From Variovorax sp. ZS18.2.2 (GTDB lineage Bacteria > Pseudomonadota > Gammaproteobacteria > Burkholderiales > Burkholderiaceae_C): a stretch of 64,000 bases of DNA. The notes under the pieces were generated by a model. That model was not told the origin of the DNA, ran no database searches, and saw nothing but the letters and a program-made list of their open reading frames with translations. Within the stretch, counting starts at the first letter, position 1. Each line of letters begins with the position of its first letter. The position numbers were made by a program, and so were the translations under genes. Below are positions 46,313 to 55,506 of the stretch, in pieces. The stretch lies in NCBI RefSeq assembly GCF_024701975.1, contig NZ_JANLNM010000003.1, positions 434,001 to 498,000 of the forward strand, written 5' to 3'.

Positions 46313-47338
46313 TTACTGCAGTGCTTGCACGCCGGCGACCAACCAGCCGCCACCGCCGCTGGTCGGCTTGGTCATGTTCCAAACTTCGCGGAACGGACCC
46401 GGGCCTGCCGAGGCGTCCTCGCGGATCATGCCGGAGAACTCCACGCTCGCCATGTAGGCGTCGGGCAGCTCTTCGATGCCGAGCAGCTTGGCGTCGAGCA
46501 TCACGACTTCGGTCTTGTTCGACGAACCACCGGTGTGGCTCGCACGGTCGGCCAGCTGCGTGCGGATTTCCTCGACCATCTCGTCGGTCATCATCGAGCG
46601 CAGCATCGACACGTCGGCGCGGTCCCATGCATCCTGCAGCGTCACGAAGTTGCGCTTGGCGGCGCCGAGGAAACCGTCGACGTCGAAGCCTGTGGGGATG
46701 CCCCAGGATTGCGAACCGCCGAGGGCAGAACCGATCATGCTGCCGCCCGCTGCAGCGCCTGCTGCCGAGAGGCTGCTGCCATGGCGATCACCGTCGGCCG
46801 GCGTCGCATCGAAGGCGGTTGCCGAACGCTCCCATGGGCGCGCCGAAGCATCGTTGCCCACATTGGCCGGGCTGTACTGCACCGGTGCGCTGGCGTTGGC
46901 GGGGTTGCCACCGGCGCCCTGGAAGGCGAAGCCGCCTTGACCGCTGGCACCATTCGAAGCAGCCGAGCGCGCCTTGAAGATGCGCCACACGGCGAACGCT
47001 GCAAAGATCAACAGGCCGATCAGCAGGATGTTGCCGAAGCCGGCGCCGAGGCCCAGCGAACTCGCGAGCCATGCGAGGCCCAGGCCGGCGGCGAGGCCAC
47101 CGAGCATCGCGCCCCACGGACGCTTCGGCGCGGCGGCTGCGGGCGCGGGGGTCGCCGGCTTGGCGGCCGAGTTGGTCGCGTTCTGCTGCGCAGGTGCCGC
47201 TGGCGGCGTGGACTGGCGCTGCGTCACGTTGGACGACTGGCGGCCGAAGGACTTGCCGCCACCCACACGGGCGGCGTCTGCCTGCACGCTCACGAGCACC
47301 AACGCAGCTGCCAGAAACAAAGAACTCAAACTTTTCAT
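46313..47338 (-). CDS. Tim44-like domain protein
   Basis: The 341-residue protein has a signal peptide ('KSLSSLFLAAALVLVSVQAD'), a Gln/Pro/Ala-rich stretch, a hydrophobic segment ('GNILLIGLLIFAAFAVW') and a C-terminal Tim44-like domain ('DGFLGAAKRNFVTLQDAWDR', 'MMTDEMVEEIRTQLADRAS', 'ELPDAYMASVEFSGMIREDA'). Mitochondrial Tim44 works in protein import; the bacterial role is unsettled. It lies between ubiE and ubiJ. Confidence 0.92.
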   Translation of the reverse strand: MKSLSSLFLAAALVLVSVQADAARVGGGKSFGRQSSNVTQRQSTPPAAPAQQNATNSAAKPATPAPAAAAPKRPWGAMLGGLAAGLGLAWLASSLGLGAGFGNILLIGLLIFAAFAVWRIFKARSAASNGASGQGGFAFQGAGGNPANASAPVQYSPANVGNDASARPWERSATAFDATPADGDRHGSSLSAAGAAAGGSMIGSALGGSQSWGIPTGFDVDGFLGAAKRNFVTLQDAWDRADVSMLRSMMTDEMVEEIRTQLADRASHTGGSSNKTEVVMLDAKLLGIEELPDAYMASVEFSGMIREDASAGPGPFREVWNMTKPTSGGGGWLVAGVQALQ

Positions 47339-47370
47339 GTCGTCTCCTCTAGAGCGAAAAATTCGCCTCA

Positions 47371-48102
47371 TCAACACTTGATTCCAACATGGAGGGCAGC
47401 GATGCCACCCGTCATGTTGTGATAGTCCACATGTTCGAAACCGCCCTCTTTCATGAGGGTCTTGAGCTCCTCTTGCGAGGGATGCATGCGGATGGATTCG
47501 GCCAGGTAGCGATAGCTCGCGTCGTCGCCGGCCACGAGCTTGCCAAGGCGCGGCAGCACGTTGAAGGAGTACCAGTCGTAGGCCTTGGTGAGTGGCTTGG
47601 CGATCTTGGAGAACTCGAGCACCAGGAGCTTGCCGCGCGGCTTGAGCACGCGGTTCATTTCCTTGAGCGCGATGTCCTTGTGCGTCATGTTGCGAAGGCC
47701 GAAGGCCACGGTCACGACATCGAAATGGTCATCGGGAAACGGCAGCTTCTCGGCATCGCAGACCAGCGTGGGCAGCGCGACGCCGGCATCGAGCAGGCGG
47801 TCGCGGCCGGTGCTCAGCATGGCTTCGTTGATGTCGGTGTGGACCACCTGGCCGGTGGCGCCGACCTTCTTCGAGAAGGCGAGCGCGAGGTCGCCGGTGC
47901 CGCCCGCGATATCGAGCACGCGCGAGCCTTCGCCCACGTTCGCCACCATCACGGTGTAGGCCTTCCACGCGCGGTGCAGGCCCACCGACATCAGGTCGTT
48001 CATGACGTCGTAGCGCGAGGCCACCGAGTCGAAGACGCCACGGACTCGTTGCGCCTTCTCGCTTTCGTCGACTTTCTCGAAGCCGAAGTGGGTTGTACTC
48101 AT
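47371..48102 (-). CDS. ubiE: Ubiquinone/menaquinone C-methyltransferase UbiE
   Basis: The 243-residue SAM-dependent enzyme methylates the ring carbon of the ubiquinone precursor. SAM-binding motifs are '[20 protein letters not shown]' and '[20 protein letters not shown]'; '[20 protein letters not shown]' and '[20 protein letters not shown]' are UbiE-specific. It opens 33 bases before the Tim44-like gene. DUF971 lies upstream on the same strand. Confidence 0.97.
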   Translation of the reverse strand: MSTTHFGFEKVDESEKAQRVRGVFDSVASRYDVMNDLMSVGLHRAWKAYTVMVANVGEGSRVLDIAGGTGDLALAFSKKVGATGQVVHTDINEAMLSTGRDRLLDAGVALPTLVCDAEKLPFPDDHFDVVTVAFGLRNMTHKDIALKEMNRVLKPRGKLLVLEFSKIAKPLTKAYDWYSFNVLPRLGKLVAGDDASYRYLAESIRMHPSQEELKTLMKEGGFEHVDYHNMTGGIAALHVGIKC

Positions 48103-48223
48103 GCAACCGATGTTAGGCCGGAAGCCTACACATCAAGCCGACGACCCCGCACCCACGGCGGGCATTTGTTGCTTTTTCTTCAAATGAAGAGACGCTGCAG
48201 CGCGCGTGCCTGCTGCCTGCAGG

Positions 48224-48240
48224 GCTATCGTTTCAATAGC
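48224..48240. repeat. 17-base palindromic element, GCTAT-N7-ATAGC (copy 3)
   Basis: GCTAT CGTTTCA ATAGC, with perfect 5-base arms, lies in the 157-base gap between DUF971 and ubiE. Same arms and loop length as the element at 14447-14463. Confidence 0.6.
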
Positions 48241-48259
48241 ACCGGGAGATTTGAAAGCA

Positions 48260-48673
48260 TCAGTGGCTGCTGCACGAAGGGCCGCTCTTGTCGATCATCG
48301 GCGCATCGCGGTCGATACCCGCTTCGGCCAGCCGGCGCTCGTACTGCGCCCACAGATCGGCCTGGTTCGCGCCGAGTTCGTAGAGCAGGTCCCACGAGTA
48401 GATGCCGGTGTTGTGGCCATCGCTGAAGGTCGGCTGCACGGCGTAGTTGCCGACGGGTTCGAGGTCGGCCAGCTCCACATCGCGCTTGCCCGTCTGCAGC
48501 ACTTCCTGGCCCGGGCCGTGGCCCTGCACTTCGGCCGAGGGCGAGTAGATGCGCATCAACTCGAACGGAATGCGGAAGTTCGCGCCATCCGAGAAACCCA
48601 CTTCGAGCACACGCGACTGGCCGTGCACGGTGATCGATTGCGGCGTCGGTGCGCCCGGTTTCAAGCCTGCCAT
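48260..48673 (-). CDS. DUF971 family protein
   Basis: The 137-residue protein carries the DUF971 core: 'FSDGANFRIPFELMRIYSPS' and 'VGNYAVQPTFSDGHNTGIYS', followed by 'WDLLYELGANQADLWAQYER'. DUF971 is also found in plant-type dioxygenases and near Fe-S genes, but its role in bacteria is unknown. The C-terminus ends with 'SGPSCSSH', where Cys and His could bind a metal. It is likely the first gene of the ubi run. Confidence 0.88.
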   Translation of the reverse strand: MAGLKPGAPTPQSITVHGQSRVLEVGFSDGANFRIPFELMRIYSPSAEVQGHGPGQEVLQTGKRDVELADLEPVGNYAVQPTFSDGHNTGIYSWDLLYELGANQADLWAQYERRLAEAGIDRDAPMIDKSGPSCSSH

Positions 48674-48773
48674 GGGTGTTCCGTTCGGAAAAATTCTCGG
48701 AGGCGCGAAGTATGCCGCGCGGTTGCGCTCTCGCGCGTCACATGCTCCGAATACCAGCGCTTAGCATCGCGGC

Positions 48774-49562
48774 ATGCAGACACGTCAACGCCATCGACCA
48801 TCTCGCCCGAACTGGGCAGCACTTGCCCTCTGCGCCGCACTGGCAGCGGGCTCCGTCATGCCGGCGCATGCCTTCTGGGGCCTGCTCGGCAAGGCGGCAG
48901 GCAAGGCCGCAACCGCGGGCAAGGCAGCGGGTACGGCTGGCAAGGGTGCGGCGGTAGGTGCAGGCGCCGTCGCAGCGGAGAGCGCAACCGGCGTGGCAGG
49001 CGTTGCCGGCAAAGGTGCCGCAGCACTGGGCGACGATGCGGCGCATGCCGCGCAACTGGGACCGCGGGGCGCAGGCGTCGGCCATGAATTCAGCACCGTG
49101 AACGCCGCGCTGCCACCGGAGGTCGCGGCCTATCTCGCAAAGCCGGTGAAGGACCTGACACCCAGGGACACCTCGCAAATGATGGACAGCTATCGCCAGA
49201 TGGTCGAACGCGCAGGCAAAAGCGGCGACTTCACCGCGGTCGAGCGACTGCCCACCTCGGCAGGCACGGGCCGCTCGCTGCCGGTGACCGAGACGGCCAA
49301 GCCGGCCACGTCCGCACCCAAGACCGAGGCATCGACTTCATCGACGAGCGTGCCGTCTGCCTTGCCCATCCACGCACTGCGTGTGCTGGCCCACGCATCG
49401 CACGCGGGCAACCGCGAGGCACAGGCCGAACTGGATCGTGTGTGCCGCGATGGCAGCGTCGCATCGAAGCGCTTCTCGAAGGAGATGCGCGCCACGCCGG
49501 AATTCAAGGAGACCTGCGCGAACCGCAAGTTGGCGACAACGCGCACGGCCTCCGCGCGCTGA
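48774..49562 (+). CDS. Exported hypothetical protein with Gly/Ala/Lys repeat region
   Basis: The 262-residue protein has a signal peptide ('ALALCAALAAGSVMPAHAF'). A low-complexity section with repeated 'GKAAG' and 'GKGAA' units follows (about residues 39-85), then a more ordinary helical region ('LTPRDTSQMMDSYRQMVERA') and a C-terminal part with 'HALRVLAHASHAGNREAQAE' and two Cys. I recognise no domain. It is divergent from DUF971 and converges on the HIT gene. Confidence 0.7.
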   Translation: MQTRQRHRPSRPNWAALALCAALAAGSVMPAHAFWGLLGKAAGKAATAGKAAGTAGKGAAVGAGAVAAESATGVAGVAGKGAAALGDDAAHAAQLGPRGAGVGHEFSTVNAALPPEVAAYLAKPVKDLTPRDTSQMMDSYRQMVERAGKSGDFTAVERLPTSAGTGRSLPVTETAKPATSAPKTEASTSSTSVPSALPIHALRVLAHASHAGNREAQAELDRVCRDGSVASKRFSKEMRATPEFKETCANRKLATTRTASAR

Positions 49563-49584
49563 GCGCGGGCCGCCTCGCGTCAGC

Positions 49585-50025
49585 TCAGCCCTGCAGCAGC
49601 GCCAGCCGGCGGACCATCTCGGCCTCAAGCTCCGGCAGCAAGGCCTGCAGATCCGCCACGCGATCGACCGGCGCCGCGCGCTGCGCCGCAGCCCAGAACG
49701 GCGCGGGAAAGTGACTGTCCCAGTCGAAGCGCGCGATCACGTGCCAGTGCAGGTGCGGCACCATGTTGCCGAGCGCGGCGAGGTTGATCTTCGTAGGCTT
49801 CAGCTGCTCGCGCAGGCATTGCTCGACCGCCGTCACCGCTTCCATGCACAGCACGCGGTCCGCGGCATCGAGATCGGAAAACTCCGGTGCATGGTCGCGC
49901 CAGATCACGCGGTAGAAGCCCGGAAAGCCCGCCTCCTCCGCGTGGATCACGCGCAGCTTCGCGTCCTCGAAGACGACACGGCCGCCGGGGCCATCGCAGA
50001 AGGGGCAGCCCTGTTGCACCGTCAT
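49585..50025 (-). CDS. HIT-family protein
   Basis: The 146-residue protein has the histidine triad in '[19 protein letters not shown]' and an N-terminal 'CPFC' that may bind zinc. HIT proteins hydrolyse nucleotide phosphoramidates or dinucleotides. The start overlaps the stop of the giant flavoprotein gene by 4 bases, which suggests coupled translation. Its C-terminal helix ('[20 protein letters not shown]') is slightly longer than usual. Confidence 0.92.
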   Translation of the reverse strand: MTVQQGCPFCDGPGGRVVFEDAKLRVIHAEEAGFPGFYRVIWRDHAPEFSDLDAADRVLCMEAVTAVEQCLREQLKPTKINLAALGNMVPHLHWHVIARFDWDSHFPAPFWAAAQRAAPVDRVADLQALLPELEAEMVRRLALLQG

Positions 50026-53000
50026 ACCAGCACCCGTTCGATGCCGCCCTGATTGGCGGCCGCCACGTAGTTCGGCATCCAGTCGTCGCCCAGGATCTTG
50101 TTGGCCATCTCGACCACGATGTAGTCGGCTTCGAGCAGCCCGTTGTTCAGGTCATTGCCGTAGCGCGAGAGGCCCTGCAGGCAGCTCGGGCAGCTGGTGA
50201 GGATCTTCACGTTTTCCTTGGCGCCGACAGCGCCGCTCTCGCGCAATTCGGCCTCGCCCTTCTTCAACTCTTCTTCCTTGCGAAAGCGGATCTGCGTCGA
50301 GATGTCGGGCCGCGACACGCCCAGCGTGCCCGACTCGCCGCAGCAGCGGTCGTTCTTGAGCACGTTGTCGCCAACCAGCGCCTTCACGGTCTTCATCGGG
50401 TCCTGCAGCTTCATCGGTGAATGGCAGGGGTCGTGATAGAGGTAGCCGCCACCGCCCGCATCACCGAGCGTGATGCCTTTCTCGAGCAGGTACTCGTGGA
50501 TGTCGATGATCCGGCAGCCCGGGAAGATCTTGTCGAACTGGTAGCCCTGCAGTTGGTCGTAGCAGGTGCCGCAGCTCACCACCACCGTCTTGATGTCCAG
50601 GTAGTTGAGCGTGTTGGCCACGCGGTGGAAGAGCACGCGGTTGTCCGTGATCATCTTCTCGGCCTTGTCGAACTGGCCGCTGCCGCGTTGCGGATAGCCG
50701 CAGCACAGGTACCCCGGCGGCAGCACCGTCTGCACGCCCGCATGCCAGAGCATTGCCTGCGTGGCGAGGCCGACCTGCGAGAACAGGCGCTCCGAACCGC
50801 ATCCCGGAAAGTAGAAGACCGCCTCGGTTTCGGAGGTGGTCGTCTTCGGGTCGCGAATGATCGGCACGTAGTCTGCGTCCTCGATGTCGAGCAGCGCGCG
50901 TGCCGTCTTCTTCGGCAGGTTGCCAGGCATCTTCTTGTTGATGAAGTGGATCACCTGCTCCTTGAGCGGCGCCACGCCCAGCGTGGCCGGCGGCGCGGCA
51001 GTCTGCTTCTTCGCCAGGCCGCGCAGCAGGTCGTTGGCCAGGCGCTGCGCCTTGAAGCCAATGCCCACCATGCCCGCGCGCACCGCCTTGATGGTCTGCG
51101 GATTGGTCGCGTTGAGGAAGAACATCGCGGCCACATTGCCGGGGCGGAAGCTCTTCTGGCCCATCTTGCGCAGCAGGTTGCGCATGTTCATCGACACATC
51201 GCCGAAGTCGATCTTCACGGGGCAGGGCGTCAGGCACTTGTGGCACACGGTGCAGTGGTCGGCCACGTCCTCGAACTCTTCCCAGTGCTTGATGCTGATG
51301 CCGCGCCGGGTCTGCTCTTCATAGAGGAAGGCCTCCACCAGCAGCGAGGTCGCAAGGATCTTGTTGCGCGGGCTGTAGAGCAGGTTGGCGCGCGGCACAT
51401 GGGTGGCGCACACCGGCTTGCACTTGCCGCAGCGCAGACAGTCCTTCACGCTGTCGGCGATGGCGCCAATGTCGCTCTGCTGCATGATCAGCGACTCGTG
51501 CCCCATGAGGCCGAAGCTCGGCGTGTAGGCGTTGGTCAAGTCCGCGTGCAGCGTGACCGCTTCGCCCGCCGGAGCGCGCAACAGCTTGCCCTTGTTGAAG
51601 CGGCCTTCGGGGTCGACCCGGGCCTTGTATTCGGTGAAGGGGCGCAGCTCTTCGTCGCTGAGGAATTCGAGCTTGGTGATACCGATGCCGTGCTCGCCCG
51701 AGATCACGCCGTCGAGGCTGCGCGCCAGCGCCATGATGCGCACCACCGCGGCATGCGCGGTCTGCAGCATGTCGTAGTTGTCGCTGTTCACGGGGATGTT
51801 GGTGTGCACGTTGCCGTCGCCCGCGTGCATGTGCAGCGCGACCCACACGCGGCCCTTGAGCACACGCTTGTGGATCGCAGTGCATTCGGCCAGGATCGGC
51901 GCGAACTCGGCACCCGAGAAAATCTCCTGCAGCGGCTGGCGCAGCTGCGTCTTCCAGCTCGCGCGGAGGCTGTGGTCCTGCAATTGCGGGAACAGCGCAT
52001 CGACGTTCTGCAGCCAGCCGGCCCAGAGCGCGCGCACTTCATGCACCAGCGTCACGGCCTGCGCCACGCGGTCTTCCAGCAACTCGGCGGCCGGGATCTC
52101 GTGCGCGTCGTCGGTCTTGCCCAGCGGCAGGTTGCCGCGCGCGAGGAAGGTTTCGAGCTCGTCGGTCAACGCGAGCTTGTTCTGCAGCGACAACTCGATG
52201 TTGATGCGCTCGATGCCGTCGCTGTACTCGGCCATGCGCGGCAGCGGGATCACTACGTCTTCGTTGATCTTGAAGGCGTTGGTGTGCTTGCTGATGGCGG
52301 CCGTGCGCTTGCGGTCGAGCCAGAATTTCTTGCGCGCTTCGGGACTGATGGCGATGAAGCCTTCGCCGCTGCGCGAGTTGGCGATGCGCACCACCTCAGA
52401 AGTGACGCGCGCCACCGCATCGGCGTCGTCGCCCGCGATGTCGCCGAACAGCACCATCTTCGGCAGGCCGCCGTGCTTCTTCGACTTGGTGGCGTAACCC
52501 ACAGCCTTCAGGTAACGGTCGTCGAGGTGCTCCAGGCCGGCCAGCAGCACGCCCGAGCGCTTCTGCTCGGCGAACATGAAGTCCTTGATCTCGACGATGC
52601 TGGGCACCGCGTCCTTCGCGTTGCCGAAGAACTCGAGGCACACGGTGCGCGTGTGCGAGGGCATCTTGTGCACCACCCAGCGGCAGCTGGTGATGAGGCC
52701 ATCACAGCCCTCTTTCTGGATGCCCGGCAGGCCCGAGAGGAACTTGTCGGTCACGTCCTTGCCGAGGCCTTCCTTGCGGAAGGTCTTGCCAGGGATGTCG
52801 AGGCGTTCGGTGCGCAGCTTGGTCTTGCCGTCGGCGGCGTAGTACTGCAGCTCGAACAGGGCCGTCTCGGCGTCGTGGATCTTGCCCAGGTTGTGGCCGA
52901 TGCGCGTGACTTCGAGCCATTCGGCCTGCGGCGTGACCATGCGCCACGAGGCGAGGTTGTCCAGCGCCGTGCCCCAGAGCACGGCCTTCTTGCCGCCAGC

Positions 53001-53900
53001 GTTCATCGCGACGTTGCCGCCGACGCACGACGCCTCGGCGGAGGTCGGATCAACCGCGAACACGAAGCCCGCGCGCTCGGCCGCATCGGCCACGCGCTGC
53101 GTGACAACGCCGGCTTCGGTCCAGATAGTCGGCACGGGGTGGTCGAGACCGGGCAGCGGCATGTGCTCGACCTCCGTCATCGCCTCGAGCTTCTCGGTGT
53201 TGATGACGACGCTGTTCCAGGTGAGCGGGATCGCACCGCCGGTGTAGCCGGTGCCGCCCCCGCGCGGGATGATCGTCAGACCCAACTCGATGCAGCCCTT
53301 CACCAGCAGCGCCATCTCGGCCTCGGTGTCGGGGCACAGCACGACGAAGGGGTACTCCACGCGCCAGTCGGTCGCATCGGTCACGTGCGACACGCGGGAG
53401 AGCCCGTCGAACTTGATGTTGTCCTTGGCGGTGAGCCGGCCCAGCACGCGCGTGGCCTTGCGGCGCAGGGCCGCGACGTCGCGGAACTTGGTGTCGAAGG
53501 CCGCGACCGCGTCGCCGACCAGCGCGGTGAGCTCGCCGACCAGTTGGTCGCGCGGCATGTCGCTGTCGGGGGTGCGGCGCTTCTGGACTTCGGTCAACCG
53601 GTGCTTGAGCGCCTCGACCAGTTGGCCGCGGCGGCGCGGATTGTCCAACAGGTCGTCGACGAGGTAGGGGTTGCGCTGCACCACCCAGATGTCGCCCAGC
53701 ACCTCGTAGAGCATGCGCGCCGATCGGCCGGTGCGGCGCTCGGCGCGCAGGGTCTGGAGCAGTTCCCAGCCACGTTCGCCCAGCAGGCGAATCACGATCT
53801 CGCGATCGGAGAAGCTGGTGTAGTTGTACGGGATCTCGCGCAGTCGGACAGGCTCTGCGGCCTGTGCCAACAGCGTATTCAACGCGGTCGGAGCATTCAT
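50022..53900 (-). CDS. Giant FAD/Fe-S oxidoreductase (DUF3683 / FAD_binding_4 / Fer4 / CCG)
   Basis: The 1292-residue protein joins an N-terminal region of about 170 residues, a VAO-type FAD domain ('[20 protein letters not shown]'), a lactate/glycolate-oxidase C-terminal domain ('[18 protein letters not shown]', '[16 protein letters not shown]'), two [4Fe-4S] motifs near residues 823 ('[11 protein letters not shown]') and 883 ('[12 protein letters not shown]'), and two CCG domains ('[14 protein letters not shown]', '[10 protein letters not shown]', '[10 protein letters not shown]'). The layout resembles E. coli YdiJ, a D-2-hydroxyglutarate dehydrogenase, but the protein is longer. A 2-hydroxyacid is the likely substrate. 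An in-frame ATG at 53936 would add 12 residues. Confidence 0.88.
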   Translation of the reverse strand: MNAPTALNTLLAQAAEPVRLREIPYNYTSFSDREIVIRLLGERGWELLQTLRAERRTGRSARMLYEVLGDIWVVQRNPYLVDDLLDNPRRRGQLVEALKHRLTEVQKRRTPDSDMPRDQLVGELTALVGDAVAAFDTKFRDVAALRRKATRVLGRLTAKDNIKFDGLSRVSHVTDATDWRVEYPFVVLCPDTEAEMALLVKGCIELGLTIIPRGGGTGYTGGAIPLTWNSVVINTEKLEAMTEVEHMPLPGLDHPVPTIWTEAGVVTQRVADAAERAGFVFAVDPTSAEASCVGGNVAMNAGGKKAVLWGTALDNLASWRMVTPQAEWLEVTRIGHNLGKIHDAETALFELQYYAADGKTKLRTERLDIPGKTFRKEGLGKDVTDKFLSGLPGIQKEGCDGLITSCRWVVHKMPSHTRTVCLEFFGNAKDAVPSIVEIKDFMFAEQKRSGVLLAGLEHLDDRYLKAVGYATKSKKHGGLPKMVLFGDIAGDDADAVARVTSEVVRIANSRSGEGFIAISPEARKKFWLDRKRTAAISKHTNAFKINEDVVIPLPRMAEYSDGIERINIELSLQNKLALTDELETFLARGNLPLGKTDDAHEIPAAELLEDRVAQAVTLVHEVRALWAGWLQNVDALFPQLQDHSLRASWKTQLRQPLQEIFSGAEFAPILAECTAIHKRVLKGRVWVALHMHAGDGNVHTNIPVNSDNYDMLQTAHAAVVRIMALARSLDGVISGEHGIGITKLEFLSDEELRPFTEYKARVDPEGRFNKGKLLRAPAGEAVTLHADLTNAYTPSFGLMGHESLIMQQSDIGAIADSVKDCLRCGKCKPVCATHVPRANLLYSPRNKILATSLLVEAFLYEEQTRRGISIKHWEEFEDVADHCTVCHKCLTPCPVKIDFGDVSMNMRNLLRKMGQKSFRPGNVAAMFFLNATNPQTIKAVRAGMVGIGFKAQRLANDLLRGLAKKQTAAPPATLGVAPLKEQVIHFINKKMPGNLPKKTARALLDIEDADYVPIIRDPKTTTSETEAVFYFPGCGSERLFSQVGLATQAMLWHAGVQTVLPPGYLCCGYPQRGSGQFDKAEKMITDNRVLFHRVANTLNYLDIKTVVVSCGTCYDQLQGYQFDKIFPGCRIIDIHEYLLEKGITLGDAGGGGYLYHDPCHSPMKLQDPMKTVKALVGDNVLKNDRCCGESGTLGVSRPDISTQIRFRKEEELKKGEAELRESGAVGAKENVKILTSCPSCLQGLSRYGNDLNNGLLEADYIVVEMANKILGDDWMPNYVAAANQGGIERVLV

Positions 53901-54047
53901 CGGGTGGGGCGCCTCGGCCGGGTGCTGCGCACCCATAGCCGGGCTGGGGATTTTAGGACAGGGCTTGGGGTCTTGCCTCGTGGTGCACCCGTTGTCCTTG
54001 TGCTAAGCGCCGGCCCCGACCGTTACCCGCCCCCCCGCTCAACCTAT

Positions 54048-55280
54048 TCAGAACAGCACGCGGCTGCGAATCGTCCCGTTCACCTTCGCCAGCTTCTCCA
54101 GCGCCAGGTCCGAAGAGGCGGCGTCGATGTCCGTCACCACATACCCAACCTTCTCGTTCGTCTGCAGGAACTGCGAGGAGATGTTGATGTGGTTGTCCGA
54201 GAAGATCTTGTTGATCTCCGACAGCACGCCCGGCACGTTGCGGTGCACATGCAGCAGCCGGTGCTTGCCCGGATGCGCGGGCAGCGCCACCTCGGGGAAG
54301 TTGACCGAGGAAGTCGAGGTGCCGTTGTCGCTGTACTTCACCAGCTTCTCGGCCACTTCGAGCCCGATGTTGGCCTGCGCCTCCATCGTCGAGCCGCCGA
54401 TGTGCGGCGTCAGGATCACGTTGTCGAGGCCACGCAGGGGCGACAGGAACTCGTCCTTGTTGCTGCGCGGCTCCACCGGGAACACATCGATCGCGGCGCC
54501 CAGGAGCTTCTTTTCCTTCAGCGCGCCGGCCAGCGCGTCGATCTCGACCACGGTGCCGCGCGAGGCGTTGATGAGGATCGAGCCCGGCTTCATCGCAGCG
54601 ATCTCGGCCGCGCCGATCATCCATTGCGTCGCCTGCGTCTCGGGCACGTGCAGCGTCACGATGTCGCTCTGGCCCAGCAGCTGGTGCAGGTCGCGCACCT
54701 GGCGCGCATTGCCCAGCGGCAGCTTGGTGACCACGTCGAAGAACGCCACATGCATGCCCAGCGCCTCGGCCAGCACCGACAGCTGCGCGCCGATCGAGCC
54801 GTAGCCCACGATGCCCAGCGTCTTGCCGCGGATCTCGAACGCGTTGTCGGCCGACTTGAGCCAGCCGCCGCGGTGCGCCACCGCGCTCTTCTCGGGCACG
54901 CCGCGCAGCAGCAGGATCGCTTCGGCCAGCACCAGCTCGGCCACCGAGCGCGTATTCGAATAGGGGGCGTTGAACACCGCCACGCCATGTTCGCGGGCGG
55001 CCTCCAGGTCGACCTGGTTGGTGCCGATGCAGAAGCACCCGGCGGCCACCAGCTTGTGGGCCGCGGCGAACACCTCGGCGGTCAGTTGCGTGCGCGAACG
55101 GATGCCCAGGAAGTGAACGTCGGCGATCTTGGCCTTGAGCTCGGCGTCGGGCAAGGCGCCCGGCAGCGACTCGATGTTGGTGTAGCCGGCGGCGCGCAGC
55201 ACCTCCACGGCCGAAGGGTGGATGCCCTCGAGCAAGAGGAACTTGATCCTGCTTTTGTCGAGGGAGGTTTTGCTGCTCAT
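54048..55280 (-). CDS. serA: D-3-phosphoglycerate dehydrogenase
   Basis: The 410-residue enzyme starts serine synthesis by oxidising 3-phosphoglycerate. The NAD-binding motif is 'GKTLGIVGYGSIGAQLSVLA'. 'AGCFCIGTNQVDLEAAREHG' and 'NAPYSNTRSVAELVLAEAIL' match E. coli-type SerA, and 'ILTPHIGGSTMEAQANIGLE' carries the catalytic His. The C-terminal ACT domain ('NVPGVLSEINKIFSDNHINI') suggests feedback control by serine. The length is the E. coli one, without the extra domain of the long form. Confidence 0.95.
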   Translation of the reverse strand: MSSKTSLDKSRIKFLLLEGIHPSAVEVLRAAGYTNIESLPGALPDAELKAKIADVHFLGIRSRTQLTAEVFAAAHKLVAAGCFCIGTNQVDLEAAREHGVAVFNAPYSNTRSVAELVLAEAILLLRGVPEKSAVAHRGGWLKSADNAFEIRGKTLGIVGYGSIGAQLSVLAEALGMHVAFFDVVTKLPLGNARQVRDLHQLLGQSDIVTLHVPETQATQWMIGAAEIAAMKPGSILINASRGTVVEIDALAGALKEKKLLGAAIDVFPVEPRSNKDEFLSPLRGLDNVILTPHIGGSTMEAQANIGLEVAEKLVKYSDNGTSTSSVNFPEVALPAHPGKHRLLHVHRNVPGVLSEINKIFSDNHINISSQFLQTNEKVGYVVTDIDAASSDLALEKLAKVNGTIRSRVLF

Positions 55281-55452
55281 GGCGGTCTCGCTGAGGCCCC
55301 GGCCACGGCGACAAGCTAGGCCAAAAAAGGGAGGGCGATGCTAGCATGGTGCAGCGCAGCAAGCAGGCGCTCCAGGGCGCGCCACGGCGCCCAAGGGGGT
55401 TTACCCGGGTTTCTTGTTCTGTGTACTCCGTGCGACAAACACCGCCGCAGAA

Positions 55453-55475
55453 CCGTCATGCATGTAACCTAATAT
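55453..55475 (+). promoter_or_regulatory. Candidate ugpB promoter with a PHO-box-like half site
   Basis: CCGTCAT (55453-55459) matches the PHO-box half site CTGTCAT at six of seven positions. Four bases later a second half, GTAACCT, is poor. TAATAT (55470-55475) is a good -10 element at a suitable distance from the ugpB ATG, and there is no recognisable -35. That pattern fits an activator-dependent promoter, as expected if phosphate starvation (PhoB) controls this operon. Confidence 0.4.
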
Positions 55476-55506
55476 CGCTGGTTTACTTTTTCCCTACAGG
55501 AGTCCT

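Noticed and set aside
50421..55319. A 1632-codon open frame on the plus strand opposite the giant flavoprotein and serA
   Set aside because: It is antisense to two genes with clear domains, has biased low-complexity composition (Arg/His/Val/Ala) and no recognisable motif. In high-GC DNA long antisense frames arise by chance.
55338..55347. Perfect 10-base palindrome ATGCTAGCAT upstream of serA as an operator
   Set aside because: It is short, and no partner site, spacing or nearby regulator supports a function.
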